64,000 bases of DNA. Origin: Amycolatopsis saalfeldensis (lineage in GTDB: Bacteria; Actinomycetota; Actinomycetes; Mycobacteriales; Pseudonocardiaceae). The stretch is from positions 372,001-436,000 of the forward strand of contig NZ_FOEF01000001.1 of the NCBI RefSeq assembly GCF_900110575.1. The letters are read 5' to 3'. The position numbers and the translations under genes are program-made. Shown here one piece after another: positions 1 through 7,682 of this stretch; the first letter of the stretch is position 1; every line of letters begins with the position of its first letter. The notes under the pieces are model-generated. The model saw only the letters and a program-made list of their open reading frames with translations, was not told where the DNA came from and searched no databases.

Positions 1-646
1 GCGCGCCGACCATCGTGTTCGCCGCTTCGAGCGGGGTGATGGCGTCCTGCTCGCCGACGACCACCAGCGCCGGAACGGTGGCGTCACGCAGTGATTCCAA
101 GGAATCCGGCCGGGCGCGGAGGGCGCGCGCGGCCCAGGCGACCCCGGCCGGCGGCTGCTCGTCGATCAGGCCGCGCACCCGCTCGACGACGTCCGGTGAG
201 GCGGTCCCGGCCAGCAGGTTGGGCAGATTGGCCTCGGCGAGCCACCCGGCGACGCCGTCGTTCTCGGCCCGCTCCGCCACGTCCAGCCGGGCCTGCGCGG
301 CTTCGGGCGTGTCGGCCGTCGCCTTGGTGTCGATGAGCACGAGGCCGCCGACGCGTTCAGGGGCAAGGCGCAACACGGCCATCGCGAGGTAGCCGCCCAT
401 CGAACAACCGCCGAGCACCACACGGTCCAGCTCCAGGCGGTCGAGCAGCGCGACGACGTCACGGGCGGCGTCGTCCAGGCTCGGCTCGCGGCCGGTCTCG
501 GGCAGCGGGCTGCGGCCGAGCCCGCGCTGGTCGGGCGTGATGAGCCGGACGCGCTCGGCGAGCGGCGCGCGCACCGGGTCCCACATCCGGGCGTCGAGCG
601 GGAAGGCGTGCAAAAGCAGCAGGGGCAGTTCGGTCATGCCCGCCAT
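1..646 (-). CDS. Alpha/beta hydrolase, C-terminus cut by window edge
   Basis: Reads leftwards and leaves the window before its stop. The N-terminus carries the beta-strand plus His-Ala oxyanion region (LLLLHAFPLD), then DQRGLGRS, and the nucleophile elbow GCSMGGY near residue 81. An acid-loop segment VVVGEQDAITP follows near residue 200, so Ser and Asp of the triad are visible and the His lies outside the window. This is the classic small alpha/beta hydrolase fold (esterase, lactonase or haloperoxidase-like); the substrate cannot be read. Start: ATG at 646 (MAGMTELP) or in-frame ATG at 637. It is divergent from the acetyltransferase, whose GTG start is about 30 bp away. Confidence 0.8.
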   Translation of the reverse strand, partial: MAGMTELPLLLLHAFPLDARMWDPVRAPLAERVRLITPDQRGLGRSPLPETGREPSLDDAARDVVALLDRLELDRVVLGGCSMGGYLAMAVLRLAPERVGGLVLIDTKATADTPEAAQARLDVAERAENDGVAGWLAEANLPNLLAGTASPDVVERVRGLIDEQPPAGVAWAARALRARPDSLESLRDATVPALVVVGEQDAITPLEAANTMVGA

Positions 647-677
647 TTTGTCGGACCCCGGGGCTACGTTCGGGGAT

Positions 678-1178
678 GTGCTGACGGAGATCAAGACCGA
701 ACGGCTGCTGCTCCGCCCCTTCACCGAGGCGGACCGGCAGGAGATGGTGGCCATCGAAACCGACCCGAGGACCAACCGCTTCCGCGTGAACCCGCCGGAC
801 GAGCCGGCCGCGCACCGGATGTTCGACGCCTGGCTGGCGCACTGGACGGAGCACGGCTACGGCTACCTGGCCGTCCGCGACCATCAGGATCCCGCCCTGC
901 TCGGCATGTCGGGCGTCCGCCTGCGCGACTTCCAGGGCGAGAAGGTGCTGAACCTGGGCTACCGCTTCCACCCGTCAGCGTGGGGCAAGGGCTACGCAGT
1001 GGAGGCGGCGAGCGCCTCGGTGCACTGGGCGGAACGCGAACTGGCCCAGGCGCCGGTGCTGATCTCGGTGAACGTCATCAACAAGCCATCGCTACGCGTT
1101 GTCGAACGGCTGGGGTTCACGAACTACGAGGAGGTGACTGACGAGGACGGCGCAGTGGTCCGAAACTTCCGACGGTGA
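678..1178 (+). CDS. GNAT family N-acetyltransferase (RimJ/RimL type)
   Basis: About 166 residues from the GTG at 678. The opening LTEIKTERLLLRPFTEAD is the hallmark start of the GNAT_3 (RimJ/RimL-like) group, and the acetyl-CoA-binding stretch with LNLGYRFHPSAWGKGYA in the middle matches the family's motif A. The C-terminal INKPSLRVVERLGF segment is the usual end of the fold. Expected reaction: acetyl transfer from acetyl-CoA to an amine, N-terminal or small molecule; substrate not predictable. An in-frame ATG at 636 would add 14 residues but overlaps the divergent hydrolase, so GTG 678 is preferred. Confidence 0.85.
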   Translation: MLTEIKTERLLLRPFTEADRQEMVAIETDPRTNRFRVNPPDEPAAHRMFDAWLAHWTEHGYGYLAVRDHQDPALLGMSGVRLRDFQGEKVLNLGYRFHPSAWGKGYAVEAASASVHWAERELAQAPVLISVNVINKPSLRVVERLGFTNYEEVTDEDGAVVRNFRR

Positions 1179-1179
1179 C

Positions 1180-1523
1180 GGGCGCCTGGGTTACCGGGGT
1201 GGGGTGATTCGGCACCCGGTAGGCACCGGCTGGCCGCTTGTGACAGAACCTGGGTTGTGTGGGCGCCAGAGCTCTCGTCGCCAGGGGCGGCTTGACTTGG
1301 CGCAGTCCTCACCAGCGGCGGGCGGGGTCGTCACCAACGGCGGGCCAACCGGCAACTTTCCACCGACGGCAGATCAGCTGGCAAGGTCTACCGGCAAGTC
1401 GACTGGAGGTCCCGATCAAGGGCGAGTAGGCCGACGGTTCTCACCAAGCTGGGCTAACTGCCCAGGCCATACCGACGGCGAGTCGACTGGCGGTCCGTCA
1501 CGGTGCGGTAACTGGCACGGTTC
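1180..1523. other. Non-coding stretch with short imperfect repeats
   Basis: No convincing gene on either strand. Short motifs recur imperfectly: GTCGACTGG followed by GGTC near 1397 and again near 1479, and GTTCTCACCA near 1437 and 1518. It lies between the convergent acetyltransferase and the small Cys-rich gene. It looks like the first part of the repeat tract that continues beyond 1860. Confidence 0.5.
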
Positions 1524-1829
1524 TCACCAGCGGCGAGTGGGCCGGCGGCGGCCGCGTGCGTCCCAGCAGGCGCGGTGCCAGTGGCGCCGGTCGGCGACCG
1601 AGCCGGTTTCGTCGGCGGGCCAGACCACCACGTGCGGGGTGCCGGGGCGGATCTCGTGGTCGCAGCCTGGGCAGCGGTAGGTCTTGGTGGCGTGGGCGCC
1701 GGGCACGGAGCGGACCAGCCAGTCCCCGTCCTGGCCGGACTCGGAGTGCGCCCAGCCGCTGGTACCGCCGACGTCGGGACGTTCGGCGCGATCGGGACGG
1801 TCACGCCCGGGTCGGTTACGTCGGGGCAC
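1524..1829 (-). CDS. Small conserved actinobacterial Cys-rich protein
   Basis: 101 residues from a GTG at 1829. An Arg-rich N-terminal 20 residues is followed by DWLVRSVPGAHATKTYRCPGC, DHEIRPGTPHVVVWP, and RRHWHRACW. The two CxxC/CW-type positions and His residues suggest a small metal-binding (zinc ribbon-like) fold. Its position between two repeat tracts, and GC-rich third positions confined to this frame, argue that it is real. I recognise the sequence type as a conserved actinobacterial protein of unknown function, sometimes labelled ATP/GTP-binding without support. The start is chosen because the upstream frame runs into repeat DNA. Confidence 0.7.
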   Translation of the reverse strand: MPRRNRPGRDRPDRAERPDVGGTSGWAHSESGQDGDWLVRSVPGAHATKTYRCPGCDHEIRPGTPHVVVWPADETGSVADRRHWHRACWDARGRRRPTRRW

Positions 1830-1859
1830 ACCGAAAACGGTAACCGGCGACTGAGCACG

Positions 1860-2330
1860 GCCGCGCGGGAGTCTCCGCCCGCGCGCCGAACTCCGCCCGC
1901 CAACAGGCGTCGGGCAACGGCACCAGGCCACTCACCACCCACAAAAGCCCGCCCGCCACCAAGCGCCGCCAGCCAAAGCCACCAGTCCACTCACCACTGC
2001 CGAAGCCCGCCCGCCAACAGCCACCGGCCAAAGCCACCAGCCCACTCACCACCCACAAAAGCCCGCCCGCCACCAAGCGCCGGACAACGCCACCACAACC
2101 AGTCCACACCCGCCGAACTCCGCCTGGCACCAAGCGCCGGGCTAGGCCAACCGCCGCTCTCCGCCCGCAGAAATTTGCCCACCTTCAGGCGCTAGGCAAG
2201 TCCCATCCGTGGAAACCCGCCTGTCGGCAGGCGCCGAGCGAGGCCGCCGGGCCATTCACCACCCGCAGAAGTCCCCCCGTTATCTGGCGGCGAGCAAGGC
2301 CACTCCGCACCTTCAGCGGTTCACCCGCGG
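1860..2330. repeat. Intergenic imperfect tandem repeat tract 1 (about 114-bp period)
   Basis: A 40-bp block (CACTCACCACCCACAAAAGC followed by CCGCCCGCCACCAAGCGCCG) occurs at 1929-1968 and 2043-2082. Degenerate relatives lie around 1985-2010 and 2110-2145. No frame is open with credible coding character. The tract lies between the stop of the phosphatase-like gene (2331) and the start of the small Cys-rich gene (1829). From 2185 to 2330 I see only unique non-coding sequence. Confidence 0.7.
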
Positions 2331-3461
2331 TCAGCCCTGCGCGAGCGCCAACGGGACCAACTGCTCGGCCTCCGTCAGGGAGCCGTGCTGGCCGATGAGG
2401 GAGGACTCGACGGCCTCGGCCAGTTCGCGGACCAGGCCGAAAGTCCCGGTCGCCGCGGCGACGACGTCGCCGATGCGCGGGCGGACGCGGTCGCTCACCG
2501 GGTGGCCGAACCAGCCGCGTTCGATGGCCTCGTCGCGGGGCAGGACCCAAGCGCGGTCACCGAGGACGGTGCGCCACGCGGCCAGCACATCAGCCGCCGC
2601 GCCGGGCTCGGTGTAGACGTGGCGGGCCCGTACCTCGCCGCCGAACGCGCGGACGCCGGCGAGCAGGTCGGGAGTGTCGTCGAGGTCCAGCTTTTCGTCG
2701 ACGGTCACCATCCCGTGATCCGCCACCACCGCCAGCAGCGCACCCGGCGGCAGACCATCCACAATGGACTCCACGAGCCGGTCGACATGCCGCAGCTGCA
2801 TGCGCCACGCCGTCGAGCCGGGTCCGTACAGGTGCCCCAGCAGGTCGAGTTCGCTGTGGTAGGCGTAGCAGAACGAGCGTGACGACAACACGTCCAGTGT
2901 CCGCGCGGCCAGGTCGCCCAGCGCGTGCACGCCGGCGTAACGCGCGCCGCTCTGCGTCGCCCGGGTCAGGGCCGTGTCCGCGAATTCCGCCGACGACACC
3001 ACAACCGCGTCGATCCCGGCCGCCGCGGCGCGTTCGAACGTCGTCGGCAACGGCTGCACCTCCCGCGGCGGCAGGGCGCCGCGCAGGTCGCTGCCGTCGG
3101 TGTGGGAACGCCAGCGCAACGCGTTCAGCACACCAATCCCGGGCATCTCGAAGGTGTAGCCGACCATGCCGTGCTCCCCGGACGCCAAGCCGGTGCCGAT
3201 CGCCGCGACCCCCGCCGCGGTCGTCGACGGAAAGCCGACCCGCAACGGCCGCTTCGCGAGTTCCGCGAGCACGGGCGCGTCGGCGGCGTGTTCGGCGAGC
3301 AGTTGCCAGCCGAGCCCGTCGATGAGCAGCACGCACGCGCTGCTCGCGTCGGGCAGGGCGAGCGCGCTCACCTCCCCCGGCGCGCCGAGCGAGCCGAGCA
3401 GCGCCGGGACAACCTGGCCGAGGTGCGGGAGATCCGCAAGCTGGGGAACGTCCACCAGCAC
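2331..3461 (-). CDS. Alkaline phosphatase superfamily nucleotide pyrophosphatase/phosphodiesterase
   Basis: 376 residues. The N-terminal part has the metal-binding Asp in VLLIDGLGWQLL (about residue 47) and the nucleophile Thr region GFPSTTAAGVAAIGTG (about 78-90). Later come SELDLLGHLYGPGS (metal ligands Asp/His) and the C-terminal VVADHGMV (Asp-His pair), so the metal ligands of the type I phosphodiesterase/nucleotide pyrophosphatase family are in order. No signal peptide is visible, so it is probably cytoplasmic. Expected role: hydrolysis of a phosphodiester or phosphate ester with two metal ions; substrate unknown. Its upstream side abuts repeat tract 2. Confidence 0.85.
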   Translation of the reverse strand: MLVDVPQLADLPHLGQVVPALLGSLGAPGEVSALALPDASSACVLLIDGLGWQLLAEHAADAPVLAELAKRPLRVGFPSTTAAGVAAIGTGLASGEHGMVGYTFEMPGIGVLNALRWRSHTDGSDLRGALPPREVQPLPTTFERAAAAGIDAVVVSSAEFADTALTRATQSGARYAGVHALGDLAARTLDVLSSRSFCYAYHSELDLLGHLYGPGSTAWRMQLRHVDRLVESIVDGLPPGALLAVVADHGMVTVDEKLDLDDTPDLLAGVRAFGGEVRARHVYTEPGAAADVLAAWRTVLGDRAWVLPRDEAIERGWFGHPVSDRVRPRIGDVVAAATGTFGLVRELAEAVESSLIGQHGSLTEAEQLVPLALAQG

Positions 3462-4184
3462 AGCTTCCCACCGGACGGCGCCGCCCGGACATCACCCCGG
3501 CAACGCAATCAGACCGGCCCCCGGCAACGCAATCCGATCGCCCGCACCTGCCCGGCGCCCACTTCCCCACACCGCCCCCAGGCCACACAGTCCGACCGGC
3601 CACCACCCACCCCGCTGCTTCCCACCCCACCCCAGCAACGCAATCCGATCGCCCACCACCTGCCCGGCGCCCACTTCCCCACACCGCCCCAGGCCACACA
3701 GTCCAACCGGTCACCGCCCACTTCCCACGCCACCCCGGCAACGCAATCCGATCGCCCACCACCTGCCCGGCGCCCACTTCCCCACACCGCCCCGGGCCAC
3801 GCGATCCGACCGGCCACCACCCACCCCGCTGCTTCCCAGCTCTGCAGCGCAATCCGACCGGCCACCGCCCACCCGGCCAGCTCCCACGCCGCCCCTGCAA
3901 TGCAATCCGACCGACCTTCACCAGTTCGGCCACAACCCACGCCGCCTCGGCGGCGCAGACCGACCGGCCACCGTTGGTCCGGCCCGTCTCCCAGGCAACG
4001 CAATCCGGCCGCCCGCAGTGAACCCGCTTCCCTCCGCTGCTCTGGGCGACGCTTGCCCACCGAGCACCGCCGCGGCCACCCGGGCGACGCAGCAGGCGGC
4101 CGACGTGGCCTGGCCGGAGTGACAGGCCGCCCGGACACTCGGGGGGCGCTTCCCTCCCGCCACTCCGGCGGCGATAATCCCGCC
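3462..4184. repeat. Intergenic tandem repeat tract 2 (about 103-bp period)
   Basis: The 18-mer GCAACGCAATCCGATCGC recurs at about 3524, 3635 and 3738. At the latter two it heads a block of more than 50 nearly identical bases that continues through CACCTGCCCGGCGCCCACTT and CCCCACACCGCC. Degenerate forms (GCAATCCGACCGGCC and similar) appear near 3501, 3800, 3848, 3902 and 3994. A second sub-block, CCGACCGGCCACCACCCACC, occurs near 3592 and 3808. The period is not a multiple of three, so the long ORFs crossing it are artefacts. It fills the gap between a divergent gene pair. Confidence 0.8.
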
Positions 4185-4388
4185 ATGCCCACCTACGCCT
4201 ACCGCTGCCGCGACTGCACCGGGACGTTCGAGCTGCAACGGCCGATGAGCGAGTCCGGCGCGCCGGCACCCTGCCCCGAGGGGCACACGGACACCGTGAA
4301 GCTGCTGACCACCGTCGCGCTCACGGGGTCGGCCGCGGCTCCCGCTTCCTCCGGCGGCGGCTGCTGCGGTGGAGGCTGCTGCAGCTGA
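4185..4388 (+). CDS. FmdB-family zinc ribbon protein
   Basis: 67 residues beginning MPTYAYRC, the diagnostic opening of FmdB/CxxC_CxxC_SSSS proteins. First metal pair C8 and C11. The second half is C30-PEG-H34 rather than the usual second CxxC, so zinc binding may use Cys3His. The tail is Gly/Cys-rich (GGGCCGGGCCS, five Cys in the last 11 residues counting both CC pairs and the final C), an uncommon ending that could bind extra metal or be unstructured. Function of the family is poorly defined (a putative regulatory or metal-chaperone role). Start ATG at 4185. Confidence 0.85.
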   Translation: MPTYAYRCRDCTGTFELQRPMSESGAPAPCPEGHTDTVKLLTTVALTGSAAAPASSGGGCCGGGCCS

Positions 4389-4477
4389 AGAAGGAACTCA
4401 GGTGCTTGAGCCGGACGCCGACCGCTCGTCCGCGCCGCGATGACCGGCAGCCGCCTGGTGAGTGCAGGCCGGAAGCG

Positions 4478-5590
4478 TCAGCAGGCCTTCAGCGCCTGAT
4501 CCAAGTCGTGCCACAGGTCCTCGACGTCTTCCAGGCCGGTGGAGAGGCGGATCAGGCGGTTGGTGATGCCGGCCTCCTCGCGGTCGTCGGCGGGGACCAC
4601 TCGGTGGGTGAGCGAGGCTGGGTGCTGGATCAGGGTGTCGACGCTGCCCAGGCTCACCGCCGGCGTGATCAGGCGGACGGCGCCGATCAGGGCGTGCGGG
4701 TCGCCCGTCAGCTCGAACGCGACAAGGGGGCCGCCCAGTTTCGGGTAGTGCACGGTGCGGACTGCGGGGTGCGAGGCGAGCCGCTCGGCCAGGATGGCGG
4801 CCGTGGCGGACGCTGCGGTGACGCGCAGGGGCAAGGTCGCCAGCCCGCGTAGCAGCAGGTAGCCCGCGAGCGGGTGAAGCACACCGCCCGTTGCGAAGCG
4901 GATTTGGCGTAGGCGCGCGGCCTCTTCGGCGTCGCAGGCGACGACGCCGCCCATGACGTCACCGTGGCCGCCGAGGAACTTTGTCGCGCTGTGCAGGACG
5001 ATCCGGGCGCCGAGGCGGCCGGGGCGCTGGAGCACGGGCGTCGCGAAGGTGTTGTCGACCAGCAGCGGGACCTCGCCGCACGCCGAGGCGAGGGCCGCGA
5101 TGTCCAGCTCCGTCAGCGTCGGGTTCGCGGGCGTCTCGACGAACACCAGCCCGGTGTCCGGCCGGATCTCGCCTGCCACGTCCTCGGGCGCGACCCAGGT
5201 GACCTCCGTGCCGAGCAGGCCCGAGGTGAGCAGGTGGTCGGTCGAGCCGTACATCGGCCGGACCCCGACGATATGCCGTTTCCCTTGCGCCACAGCGGAA
5301 AGCAGGCACGCGGAGATCGCCGCCATGCCGCTGGCGAACGCGACGCCGTGCTCGAAGCCCTCCAATTCGGCCAGCGCCTGCTCGAACCGCTCCACCGTCG
5401 GGTTCCCGATGCGCGCGTAGATGCCGGTGACGTTGCCGCCCGCGGTGAACTCGTCGATCCGCCGCGCCTCTTCCATGCTGTCCCGCGAGGGGTACGTCGT
5501 GGAGAAGTCGAGCGGGGCGGCGTGCAGGCCCAGGTCGGTCAGGTCGTCCCGCCCGGCATGGACGGCTCGGGTTCGCAGCGCAGAAGTCAT
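4478..5590 (-). CDS. Cys/Met-metabolism PLP enzyme (cystathionine gamma-lyase/synthase or methionine gamma-lyase type)
   Basis: About 370 residues from ATG 5590 (MTSALRTRAVHAG). Landmarks are those of the trans-sulfuration PLP family: TGIYARIGNPT (Tyr/Arg contacting PLP phosphate), AFASGMAAI, VDNTFATP (Asp binding the pyridine nitrogen) and the Schiff-base lysine in HSATKFLGGHGD. The C-terminus has the conserved LIRLSTGLEDVEDLWHDL. Expected chemistry: alpha,gamma- or beta-elimination/replacement on a sulfur amino acid. An upstream in-frame start at 5614 exists, but 5590 leaves room for the shared promoter with the divergent Lrp gene. That pairing suggests amino-acid-responsive control and a catabolic role, which is inference. 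Confidence 0.9.
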   Translation of the reverse strand: MTSALRTRAVHAGRDDLTDLGLHAAPLDFSTTYPSRDSMEEARRIDEFTAGGNVTGIYARIGNPTVERFEQALAELEGFEHGVAFASGMAAISACLLSAVAQGKRHIVGVRPMYGSTDHLLTSGLLGTEVTWVAPEDVAGEIRPDTGLVFVETPANPTLTELDIAALASACGEVPLLVDNTFATPVLQRPGRLGARIVLHSATKFLGGHGDVMGGVVACDAEEAARLRQIRFATGGVLHPLAGYLLLRGLATLPLRVTAASATAAILAERLASHPAVRTVHYPKLGGPLVAFELTGDPHALIGAVRLITPAVSLGSVDTLIQHPASLTHRVVPADDREEAGITNRLIRLSTGLEDVEDLWHDLDQALKAC

Positions 5591-5649
5591 GCCACACAGA
5601 CTCGGACAACGCACGGCGTCAAGGCAACGCTCTCGGATATCATTCGCCG
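5591..5649. promoter_or_regulatory. Divergent promoter/operator between PLP enzyme and Lrp gene
   Basis: A 59-bp gap separates the two divergent starts. It is more AT-rich than its surroundings near GGATATCATTCG, which could hold a -10 box for the Lrp gene. By analogy with other divergent Lrp/AsnC pairs the regulator probably binds here to control its neighbour and itself; no strict operator consensus can be assigned by eye. Confidence 0.5.
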
Positions 5650-6123
5650 ATGACTGGATCCGTCGAACTGAGTCCGGTTGATCTCGACATCCTGCGCCTC
5701 CTGCAGAACGACGCCCGGATCTCCAACAAGGACCTGGCCGCCGAGGTCGGCCTCGCGCCGTCCACCTGCCTCGACCGCGTGGCGCGGCTGCGCGAGTCGG
5801 GCGTGATCACCGGCCAGCACGCGTCCGTGGACGCGGCGAAGCTGGGCCGTCCGCTGGAGGCGTTCCTGTTCGTGCAGGTCCGCCCGCACCGGCGGCCGCT
5901 GGTGGACCCGTTCGTCGAGCACCTGCTCGCGCTGCCCGAGGTCCGCGCGGTCTACCACCTCACCGGGCCGGACGACTTCCTCGCGCACGTGGCCACCAGC
6001 TCCGCCGCCGAGCTGCAACGCCTGGTGCTGGACGAGCTGACCGCCCGCGACGAGGTGGCGCGCGTGCACACGAACCTCGTCTTCCAGCATTGGAGCGGCG
6101 GGCCGCTGCTGCCCCCGGCGTGA
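5650..6123 (+). CDS. Lrp/AsnC family transcriptional regulator
   Basis: 157 residues, normal for the family. The N-terminal AsnC-type helix-turn-helix begins LSPVDLDILRLLQNDAR, with the recognition region SNKDLAAEVGLAPSTCLDRVARL. The C-terminal half (from about residue 75) is the RAM/ACT-like ligand-binding domain with LPEVRAVYHLTGPDDFLAHV. Such proteins form octamers that sense amino acids. Divergence from the sulfur-amino-acid enzyme predicts that this is its local regulator. Start ATG 5650. Confidence 0.92.
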   Translation: MTGSVELSPVDLDILRLLQNDARISNKDLAAEVGLAPSTCLDRVARLRESGVITGQHASVDAAKLGRPLEAFLFVQVRPHRRPLVDPFVEHLLALPEVRAVYHLTGPDDFLAHVATSSAAELQRLVLDELTARDEVARVHTNLVFQHWSGGPLLPPA

Positions 6124-6128
6124 GCATC

Positions 6129-6668
6129 AGTCGATCCGCACCTTGAACGGGTGCCGCACGTCGGCCGGGCACAGGAACACGTTGAGCACGCCCGAATCGC
6201 TGACGAACAGCCCGGTCTCGGCGTCCTCCTCGACGTCACAGCCACACGGCCGCTCGTCCTCCTGGGAGGCGAACGCCAGCGCCTGGCGCAGACGCTCCCC
6301 GCACTCGAGCTGCCACGGGTCCGCGGAGTACCAGGACGTCCAGCAGCCGGGCTTCGAGGATCAGCTCGGGCTCGGCGTCTTCGGGCTCCGGCGGCGGTTC
6401 GGCCACCGCCGGGACGTCGGCCGCGGTCCGCCAGACCAGCCGGATCGCCGGCCCGTAGTGGTGCTCGCTGTTGTGCTGGGCCGGGCAGAACAGCACCTGC
6501 AGCACGTCCGCCCCGTCCGAGCGGACGCCCGCCCCGTCCGAGCGGACGCCCGCCGACATGGCTTTCGCGCACCCCGCGCGAGCCCTCGGCGGGATGCAGG
6601 CGCACGGCGGTGCGCACGAAGCCGGCGAGGCCCGGGATCGGGGCGCCGTCGAGCGTTGGCAAGTCCAT
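6129..6668 (-). pseudogene. Frameshifted and internally deleted DUF gene
   Basis: Three pieces of one protein lie in order in three frames. The first (from ATG 6668) reads MDLPTLDGAPIPGLAGFV... through RESHVGG. It then breaks at a 21-bp tandem duplication into a second frame, GADVLQVLFCPAQHNSEHHY and YGPAIRLVWRTAADV. The third, which ends at the stop at 6129-6131, reads DPWQLECGERLRQAL ... SGVLNVFLCPADVRHPFKV. From memory of an actinobacterial DUF1963-like family, the start, CP-containing middle and CPAD C-terminus belong together, with about 50 residues missing after HVGG. No frame is open across it, so I call it a pseudogene. A sequencing error alone would not explain the missing block. Confidence 0.65.
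6513..6554. repeat. Perfect 21-bp tandem duplication with palindromic core
   Basis: Two adjacent copies, 6513-6533 and 6534-6554, each containing the palindrome GTCCGAGCGGAC. The duplication lies exactly where the gene remnant above changes frame and loses its central part, so it may be the scar of a slippage or repair event. Confidence 0.85.
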
Positions 6669-6847
6669 GACGGCAGGCTAACCGGCACCACCGACAACTT
6701 TGGAGCACAGCGCGAGCACCAAGCGCGACGAATCCTCTCGATCCGGTCGCGAAAAAGGCCCGCGCGCCATTGCCGGTAACGGACTCCCGCGCCGATCCGA
6801 CCTCCCGACCACAATGGATCGCCGAGAACGGTACGGAGGCTGGAGCG

Positions 6848-7018
6848 ATGACGAGCACAACGGGGCAGGCGGCGGATTACTGGGGCCCGCCAACGGAACC
6901 ACTGCGCCTGCCGAGGCCGGCACAACGCCTGGACACACTGTGGCTGCTACTCGCCGCGCTCGCCGGGGCGGCCGTGATCGGGGCGATCTGGCTGGGTATC
7001 GCATTGGCGGCCGGCTGA
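6848..7018 (+). CDS. Small single-pass membrane protein
   Basis: 56 residues from ATG 6848, preceded by a GGAGGCTGGAGCG ribosome binding region. A polar, Pro-rich N-terminal half ends at residue 30 and is followed by one hydrophobic helix from about residue 31 (LWLLLAALAGAAVIGAIWLG). Probably a cytoplasmic N-terminus anchored in the membrane. No family recognised. It precedes the SDR gene by about 70 bp on the same strand. Confidence 0.6.
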   Translation: MTSTTGQAADYWGPPTEPLRLPRPAQRLDTLWLLLAALAGAAVIGAIWLGIALAAG

Positions 7019-7089
7019 GGCGCAAAACCGGTTCGTGAATTGCCGAAATCGGTGGCGGAACACCAGCGGAAAACGGTAACGTCCGGCCG

Positions 7090-7674
7090 GTGAAGATCAT
7101 TGTGCTGGGCGCTTCCGGGCTCGTCGGCCGGGCCGTCACCGCCGCGCTCGCGCCGCGTCACGAGCTGGTTCCGGTCTCCCGCCGGAGCGACCCCAAGGCC
7201 GACCTCACCGACCCCGCGTCGCTCGACGAGCTGTTCGAAAACACCACCGCCGACGCAGTGGTCTGCTGCGCCGCGAACGTCCCGCTCAGGCCGCTGGCCG
7301 ACCTCACCGAGGACCAGGTCCTGCAAGACCTCCACGGCAAGCTCCTCGGCCAGGTCGCCCTGACGCGCCGGGCCGCCGCGCGCCTCGCCGACGGCGGCTC
7401 GATCACGCTCACCGGGGGCACGTTCACCGAGCCCTTCCCCGGCAGCAGCCTGGGCGCGCTGGTCAACGCGGGCCTCGCCGGATTCGTCCGCTCGGCGGCC
7501 ACCGACCTGCCGCGCGGGCTGCGGATCAACGCCGTCAGCCCCGGCTGGATCAGCGAAACCCTTGAGGCCATGGGCGAAGACGGCAGCCGCGGCACGCCCG
7601 TGGCCAGGGTCGCGGCCGCGTACACCGAACTCGTCGAAGGCACCGCGCAGGGCACCACCGTGGTCCCCGAATAG
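7090..7674 (+). CDS. Short-chain dehydrogenase/reductase family protein
   Basis: 194 residues from GTG 7090. The N-terminus has the Rossmann glycine motif GASGLVGRA (residues 7-15). The middle keeps CCAANVP in place of the NNAG segment, and a Ser-rich active-site region SLGALVNAGLAGFVRSAA. The usual Tyr-x-x-x-Lys is replaced by a stretch around VNAGLAGF, as in the small YwnB/SDR-like group that lacks a canonical YxxxK. It then has LRINAVSPGW, the conserved SDR segment. The catalytic activity is therefore uncertain; it may be a binding or atypical reductase. The first and last thirds are intact and length is normal for this subgroup. Confidence 0.8.
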   Translation: MKIIVLGASGLVGRAVTAALAPRHELVPVSRRSDPKADLTDPASLDELFENTTADAVVCCAANVPLRPLADLTEDQVLQDLHGKLLGQVALTRRAAARLADGGSITLTGGTFTEPFPGSSLGALVNAGLAGFVRSAATDLPRGLRINAVSPGWISETLEAMGEDGSRGTPVARVAAAYTELVEGTAQGTTVVPE

Positions 7675-7682
7675 CCCGAACC

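Noticed and set aside
2590..4269. 559-residue minus-strand frame through repeat tract 2
   Set aside because: Changes frame character across the 103-bp repeats and overlaps the real phosphatase-superfamily and FmdB genes.
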